A stretch of 64,000 nucleotides of DNA from Salvia splendens (lineage: Eukaryota > Streptophyta > Magnoliopsida > Lamiales > Lamiaceae). The position numbers and the translations under genes are program-made. The stretch spans positions 9,327,593 through 9,391,592 of the forward strand of contig NC_056045.1 in the NCBI RefSeq assembly GCF_004379255.2, in the 5' to 3' direction. The notes beneath the pieces were generated by a model that saw only the letters and a list, made by a program, of their open reading frames with translations, did not search any database and had not been told where the DNA came from. This document shows, piece after piece, positions 59,291 through 64,000 of this stretch (positions are counted from its first letter, which is position 1; each line of letters begins with the position of its first letter).

Positions 59291-59516
59291 TCGGGTTTTA
59301 ACCCCCTCCAGGCAGACACAGATCACAGAACGAACATTCACACACTTTCATTTCCTCTCTCGGCGATTTCCGGCGTTTTCAGGCGATTTCCGGCGATTTC
59401 TCCATAAGATCCGGTAATTTGTTAATCAATTTAGCTACATTCGACATTATTCATGTTTATTGCGCTTTCATTTGTTAGTTTGACCCAATTTATACAAATT
59501 AGGGCTTGTAGGAAAA

Positions 59517-62210
59517 ATGTCCTTAATTGTCGTTGGTTTATATGTTTTTGATGCAGAAATCATGCAAGTATTTGTGAGTTTGTATTGGGGTGGTAGAGTA
59601 GTTCAACTACCACATATGGGTATTGGTTATGACCCACCTCGTGCGAGGAGCTCCATTATATTAAATTCAAGTGTTTCCTATTATGAGTTGGTAGCAATGA
59701 TTTGTGATGCAATGGGAATAGATATGAACCAACACACAATTGAATTATTATGGAGACAATGTATAGTCTATGGTTCCGGTATGAGTTATACATGTTCTGT
59801 GATTCGCAATGATGATAGTGTAATGTTTATGTTCAACAATGCTCAAAATTCAAGTGGGTGTATTGAATTATTTGTTGAGTATTCACCTGTGAGGAGTGAA
59901 GAAATCCCACCAGTTGTTGATTATGGTATTGGAGCATCTGCGAGGTTTGAACAAATGAGTTTTGACTGTGGTATTGGTTCATCTGCGAGGGTGGACCAAA
60001 TGAGCTTTGATCGTAGTATGAATGAGCAGCGAGATGTTGTAGATGTTGTAGATGTTGCTGATGTTGGGGTTGGATTGAATGATGAGGTCGATGCTGCAGA
60101 TGATCTTGCTGAGCCAAGGCCACTATCTGAGACAGAGGCAGACCCCGATCTCAGTGATGGTGATGGTGCTGATGATGTCGGTGCTAGTTCTGATGATGAG
60201 ATAGTACCATGTAAACCTGTTATGCAAGGTGAACAACCACTTCCGGAATACAATCCTAGTGGGTTTAGATTCTTTCGTGAATTACCAAGTCGTCCTTCTG
60301 GAGTATCGGATGATGTGGGTGGTAATGAACACAGCCTTTTGTATTGGAATGAGAATGAGCCGCATCGGATTGTGTTGGGAACAAAATTCGATTCCAAGCT
60401 ACACGTGAAGACTGCTATTACTATGTGGAGTTTGTGGAATGAAAAACAGTTTAAGGTTGTCGAGAGCAAACTAAGAAGGTGGCATGCTGTATGCAAATTT
60501 CCAGCAGGAACGACAGTAACAGGGGCAGGCATCATCAGCACCACCGACGCTGAAAAGGCGAGGGAATGTAAGTGGGAGGTTTCGGTTACACAAAGGTCGC
60601 ATGACGATATGTGGGAAGTTAGGAAGTGGAAGAATCGACATACTTGTATAGGCCATCGTGCTAATAGAGATCATGCTAACTTTTCATCCCCAATGATAGC
60701 TCTGTTGATTCGACATCATGTGCGACAATGTGCCGATTTCAAGGTCTTCTCCATAATAGCTGATGTTCAAGACAGATTTGGTGTGTTAATCAGTTATAAG
60801 AAGGCGTGGTATGCAAAGAGAAAGGCTATAGAGTTTGTATACGGTGGATGGGAGGAATCGTTTAGGCAGTTGCCAAGCTACATGTTTGAACTCCAGTCAC
60901 AGAATATGGGCACAATTGTTGAGTGGAAGCATAACGATCTGTTGAGTCAGAGGCGTACAATGGTGTTCAACTATGTTTTCTGGGCATTTGGGCCTGCAAT
61001 ACATGCGTTCCAGAAGGCCGCACCGGTTTTAACAGTTGACGGGACTCACCTCCGAGGAAGATTTAAAGGTAAGTTGCTTGTTGCTTGTGGTTTTGATGCT
61101 AACAAGACATGCTTGCCTATTGCATATGCGGTGGTGGATGAAGAAACCAATGACAGTTGGTCGTGGTTTATGGATCATGTCAGAACTCATGTGGTGAAAT
61201 ACGAGCGGGAGGTGTGCATTATATCAGATAGGCATAAAGGACTCTTGAATGCAATGGAGTCTGAAATCATGACAAGGGCCCCGCAGATACACCACAAATT
61301 TTGTTTGCTTCATGTTAGGGCAAATGTGTTGAAGAAGCACAAGGGTCCCAATGTGAAGGCCATTATATGGAAGTTGGGGGTAAGTTCTCAGGAACGTAAA
61401 TTTGCCAGAAGACGTCGAGCACTATATGATGTCAACAGTGGTGCGGTTCGAATGTTAAATAGGATTACAAAAGAATGTTGGTCACTGTGCTACGATGGTG
61501 GACTTAGGTGGGGGGTGGCCACAACAAACATGTCGGAGTGCTACAATAACGTCTTGAGGGGTGTGAGAGAGTTGCCGATTAGAGCGTTGGTTGATTTGAC
61601 ATTTTGGAGGACGGTGAAATGGTGGGTGGAGAAGAAGACAACAATCGAACACACCGAAGGTGAATTAACCCCATGGGCGAGGGACAAACTTGCTAAGAAT
61701 GACTCAAAGGGGCGAAAACATTACGTCACTGTCATTGACCGAGATGTTGGGAAGTACCATGTCCGAACTCGAGGAAGAATCGTAAAAGGAGTGTCAAAGG
61801 GCAACAATGTTCAAATAGTCAGGTATTTGGAATCGAGTTGCAGTTGTGGTAAGTGGCAGATGTGGAGAATCCCTTGTTCGCATGCTTGTGCGGTTGCTAG
61901 AGACAGAGGTCATGTTATGATGGACCTCATAGATGAGAAGTACTACCTAGGTACATGGAGATCACAGTACTGTACTCAAGTTTCATTTGATGCACCAAGA
62001 CACGAAGAGTATTGGGTTGCACCTTCATGGAAATTGTGCATCACCCCTCAGCAGTTGATTCCTAGAACGCGTGGCCGCGTTAGAAGAAGGAGGATACTTA
62101 ATCAAATGGATGTCCAGGAGGAAGATGAACCGAGGGCTCCCCGCCGCTGCAGAAATTGCGGGATAGAGGGGCATGACCGAAGAAATTGCTCGGCCGGTGC
62201 CGTTCAGTAA
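59517..62210 (+). CDS. MULE (MuDR family) transposase with SWIM and CCHC zinc fingers
   Basis: An 897-aa open protein. The N-terminal part has a ubiquitin-fold-like start (VSLYWGGRVVQLPHMGIGYD), an acidic linker and a 15-residue tandem peptide (FEQMSFDCGIGSSAR / VDQMSFDR). A MuDR DNA-binding zinc region at about 290-380 holds Cys326, Cys351, His375 and Cys377. The catalytic core shows Asp508 in VDGTHLRGRFKG, Asp571 in IISDRHKGLL and Glu674 in TTNMSECYNN. The SWIM finger is Cys775, Cys777, Cys787, His789 (CSCGKWQMWRIPCSH). The C-terminal knuckle is CX2CX4HX4C at 878-891. It excises and inserts the element by binding the terminal repeats. The start at 59517 gives the full conserved N-terminus; the leader sits next to the terminal array. 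No interruption is seen. Confidence 0.95.
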   Translation: MSLIVVGLYVFDAEIMQVFVSLYWGGRVVQLPHMGIGYDPPRARSSIILNSSVSYYELVAMICDAMGIDMNQHTIELLWRQCIVYGSGMSYTCSVIRNDDSVMFMFNNAQNSSGCIELFVEYSPVRSEEIPPVVDYGIGASARFEQMSFDCGIGSSARVDQMSFDRSMNEQRDVVDVVDVADVGVGLNDEVDAADDLAEPRPLSETEADPDLSDGDGADDVGASSDDEIVPCKPVMQGEQPLPEYNPSGFRFFRELPSRPSGVSDDVGGNEHSLLYWNENEPHRIVLGTKFDSKLHVKTAITMWSLWNEKQFKVVESKLRRWHAVCKFPAGTTVTGAGIISTTDAEKARECKWEVSVTQRSHDDMWEVRKWKNRHTCIGHRANRDHANFSSPMIALLIRHHVRQCADFKVFSIIADVQDRFGVLISYKKAWYAKRKAIEFVYGGWEESFRQLPSYMFELQSQNMGTIVEWKHNDLLSQRRTMVFNYVFWAFGPAIHAFQKAAPVLTVDGTHLRGRFKGKLLVACGFDANKTCLPIAYAVVDEETNDSWSWFMDHVRTHVVKYEREVCIISDRHKGLLNAMESEIMTRAPQIHHKFCLLHVRANVLKKHKGPNVKAIIWKLGVSSQERKFARRRRALYDVNSGAVRMLNRITKECWSLCYDGGLRWGVATTNMSECYNNVLRGVRELPIRALVDLTFWRTVKWWVEKKTTIEHTEGELTPWARDKLAKNDSKGRKHYVTVIDRDVGKYHVRTRGRIVKGVSKGNNVQIVRYLESSCSCGKWQMWRIPCSHACAVARDRGHVMMDLIDEKYYLGTWRSQYCTQVSFDAPRHEEYWVAPSWKLCITPQQLIPRTRGRVRRRRILNQMDVQEEDEPRAPRRCRNCGIEGHDRRNCSAGAVQ

Positions 62211-62385
62211 AGTCGTGGTATGTTATGTTTATGTATAAACTACTATGTTTATGTATCTGTGTTTGAGGCTGATGTAATAGGTACTATGTGTATGTGTCAA
62301 CATATGTGAGATGTTAGTCGACAATTTTTCAAAAATGTTAAAAAATCACAAGTTTGTGGACTCAGTGTGCTACGAAAATCGCCCG

Positions 62386-62410
62386 GTGACGCATAATCGT
62401 TATGCGTCAC
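62386..62410. repeat. Palindromic internal copy of the MULE terminal motif
   Basis: Perfect 11-base arms GTGACGCATAA and TTATGCGTCAC around TCG, the same sequence as the element's outermost bases. It sits between the 3' ends of the two convergent genes. It is bracketed by near-identical AAGTTTGTGGACTC (near 62350) and AAGTTTCTGGACTC (near 62412). Confidence 0.85.
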
Positions 62411-62430
62411 TAAGTTTCTGGACTCAAAAA

Positions 62431-63111
62431 TCACAATCCGACTTCAAAATCGTCTTCCGGATCGTCAAAGGCATTTATCCACATAAAGGGGACCTTGCAC
62501 CCGGTAGTGTCCGGTAAAATAAGCCCCCCTAACAAGATTAGAGCATGTATACGTGCTCTTTGGACGTATGCATACTCATGCAGCCCATCACCCAACGGCA
62601 TAGTCGCTTGGTTGATCAGAGACGTCATCAACAACCCACCGTGCTTCGTTTCTGTTTCTGCGTCAGGTATCCATCCCAACACATCTCTACACTTGCTGGG
62701 CCAATCTTCATATCCAATAGGGTAGTCACAGCCAGTGAAAACACGACCGGCTGCTCTCAAACCCCACAGGTTTTGCACATCCTGTAAGGTTACGGTTACC
62801 TCACCAACTGGAAGGTGGAAACAGTGGGTCTCAGGCCTCCATCGCTCGATCAATGCAGTTATTAGGTCATTGTCCATCCTTCTTGGCCTTCCACATTCAA
62901 TCACACCTCTGAACCCCCAAACATCAAGCCAATGCATCACATCTTCATGTATTGGCAGTGCCCAAACCTTACTCTCCGTCCTACGAACTCTCAACACATT
63001 TGTTGTGCCATTCGCCAACAATGAGGCTGAAATATGTTCGTTTTGATGAAACAGTACGGATGGATCCTCAGGTCCATAACATAACTGTTGTTCAGAACTT
63101 GCAGATGCCAT
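62431..63111 (-). CDS. Plant mobile domain (PMD) protein, short or truncated
   Basis: A 226-aa protein starting MASASSEQQLCYGPEDPSVL. It carries the PMD core also seen in MAIN/MAIL1 and in genes often labelled serine/threonine phosphatase 7 long form: VWALPIHEDVMHWLDVWGFR, ALIERWRPETHCFHLPVGEV, TLQDVQNLWGLRAAGRVFTG and LLGGLILPDTTGCKVPFMWI. PMDs occur in plant transposons and in silencing or meristem proteins; the biochemical role is unknown. The family usually goes on with a YSWGSA-type segment and another 100 or more residues, but here the frame ends at DPEDDFEVGL, close to the internal terminal-motif palindrome. So it is likely truncated at its 3' end. It converges with the transposase from the right terminal array. 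Confidence 0.82.
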   Translation of the reverse strand: MASASSEQQLCYGPEDPSVLFHQNEHISASLLANGTTNVLRVRRTESKVWALPIHEDVMHWLDVWGFRGVIECGRPRRMDNDLITALIERWRPETHCFHLPVGEVTVTLQDVQNLWGLRAAGRVFTGCDYPIGYEDWPSKCRDVLGWIPDAETETKHGGLLMTSLINQATMPLGDGLHEYAYVQRARIHALILLGGLILPDTTGCKVPFMWINAFDDPEDDFEVGL

Positions 63112-63560
63112 CTACTTCAAAACATTCACCCAACATATAATAGCATAAGATAACTAAAATTTTCACATTTTTGCACAAGAATATATCTATTTTCTGCACT
63201 TTGTGTATATAATTTCAATTGAACCACTTACTTCTACAATTGACCCTAAATTCATGTGAAACACACAAATACGCAACAAAACAACACAAATAAACAACAC
63301 ACTAACAGAAATCGTCCGTAAATTGAGCAATTTCATATAAACCCTAACTTTACTAAATTAGGGAAAACCTCCATAACTTCAGCAATTATTGATTTATGTA
63401 GCCAAATGGATGAATAATTACCGAAATATGTTTGGTATTTGGTTGAAATCTGTCGGAAAACGCCTCAAATCGCCGGAAATCGTCGCTGAAATCGCCCCTC
63501 CTTCGCTGCACGCTGCGTCGTCTGTCAATTACGAGCATTCTGCCCTCTTAATCCCGATTT

Positions 63561-63770
63561 AACGACGCACAAATAATATACGTCTTTACTGAAAGACGCA
63601 CATATATTGTGCGTCTTTTAGCAACGACGCATAACAGTTATGCGTCGTTTATCGACGCATAATCTATATGCGTCGTTTTTTATAGACGCATATTATTTGT
63701 GCGTCTTTCAGTAAAGACGCATAACATTTGTGCGTTTCATTAATAACGACGCACAAATGTTATGCGTCAC
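63561..63770. repeat. Right terminal GACGCA/TGCGTC array
   Basis: About 210 bp with a dozen or so GACGCA/TGCGTC hexamers in alternating orientation, in part as a variant with GACGCA...TGCGTCTTT spacing. It is longer than the left array. Confidence 0.9.
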
Positions 63771-63785
63771 TCACTGTGCGGGAAT

Positions 63786-64000
63786 TCATCTATTGCTCTT
63801 CATTAAATTGGAATTAAGTTAACATGCATTCACAAAAATAGAATTTTGCCTAAGAACTGTCACTTTTCATCCGGAAAACTAGTGTTATTTTTCAGAATAA
63901 GTATCAAAATAAGAAAATGGATCGTGACAGAACTTTTCTTAAAGTCAGAACATAGATATATATCAATTGCAAATAAATTGATATCAGTTAACCTCACAAA
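63786..64000. other. Right flank, nothing recognised
   Basis: AT-rich DNA after the MULE; no gene or repeat seen. Confidence 0.5.

Larger units (their letters stand above)
59141..63770. mobile_element. Mutator-like element with transposase and plant-mobile-domain genes
   Basis: Left terminus GTGACGCATAATGTTTGTGC, right terminus (reverse-complemented) GTGACGCATAACATTTGTGC. Each is followed by a tandem array of GACGCA/TGCGTC motifs ending in GCGTCGTTAA(G/A)TCGGG. The 5' leaders of the two genes share GGCGATTTCCGGCGATTT-like stretches next to the arrays. Outer flanks ATTCATTCTA (left, near 59121) and ATTCATCTA (right, near 63784) may be an imperfect target duplication, which would place the ends about 10-15 bp further out. 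The two genes converge. The transposase is intact, so the element could be autonomous. Confidence 0.85.

Noticed and set aside
59833..60544. His/Gln-rich and Ser-rich minus-strand frames over the MULE transposase
   Set aside because: They arise from the repeated acidic linker codons of the transposase read backwards.

Overview
This is plant nuclear DNA, very probably from a eudicot. Support comes from intron-containing plant genes (an Aux/IAA repressor), plant-specific families (TOM9-type import receptor, SBT1 subtilase, MUR3-type GT47) and a high load of plant transposons. The species cannot be fixed from sequence alone. Roughly half of the window is recognisable mobile DNA, much of it nested with intact target-site duplications (TSDs), so the order of insertion can be read.

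Layout. 1-10317: a decayed Ty1/copia element, split by a young 5.4 kb non-autonomous LTR element (2028-7392), has landed in the first coding exon of a pantothenate synthetase gene (fragment 10318-10538). 12768-13509: hAT-type MITE. 13583-17189: Pack-MULE that captured part of a cationic amino acid transporter and was later invaded by a short LTR element (14195-16776). 17328-19350: PIF/Harbinger element A, carrying only an intact transposase. 20696-21421: a second Pack-MULE with an SDE2 fragment, ending about 110 bp before a TOM9-2 gene (21530-21787). 21788-29283: gene-poor, AT-rich, with Stowaway MITEs. 29284-30057: decayed GCD1-like gene. 30179-41349: Harbinger element B (Myb-like ORF1 only), broken by a copia element and bearing a duplicated promoter segment. 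42675-43347: large foldback. 44099-46051: Harbinger element C (Myb-like ORF1 only). 47753-49457: Aux/IAA gene in five exons. 50836-51686: Harbinger derivative E. 52714-55032: intronless SBT1.2-type subtilase. 56202-57483: MUR3-like pseudogene. 59141-63770: MULE with an intact 897-aa transposase and a convergent plant-mobile-domain gene.

The most notable system is the Harbinger set. Elements A and C share the 5' leader, TATA box, an AACGG...CCGTT palindrome and about 270 bp of 3' subterminal DNA. One carries only the transposase, the other only the Myb-like accessory protein, and together these are the two proteins that plant Pong/Harbinger transposition needs. Their subterminal motifs differ in a coordinated way: GTCTC at both ends of A, GTTCC at both ends of C. 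This would fit a binding-specificity switch. Element B has a related palindrome at the same place. A second notable system is the MULE at the right end. Its two convergent genes are read inward from the terminal repeats, as in maize MuDR, but the second gene encodes a plant mobile domain. A copy of the terminal motif sits as a palindrome between them.

Apparently functional cellular genes are TOM9-2, the Aux/IAA gene and the subtilase. PANC, GCD1-like and MUR3-like are broken copies. Family assignments come from recalled motif knowledge; no database search was run.
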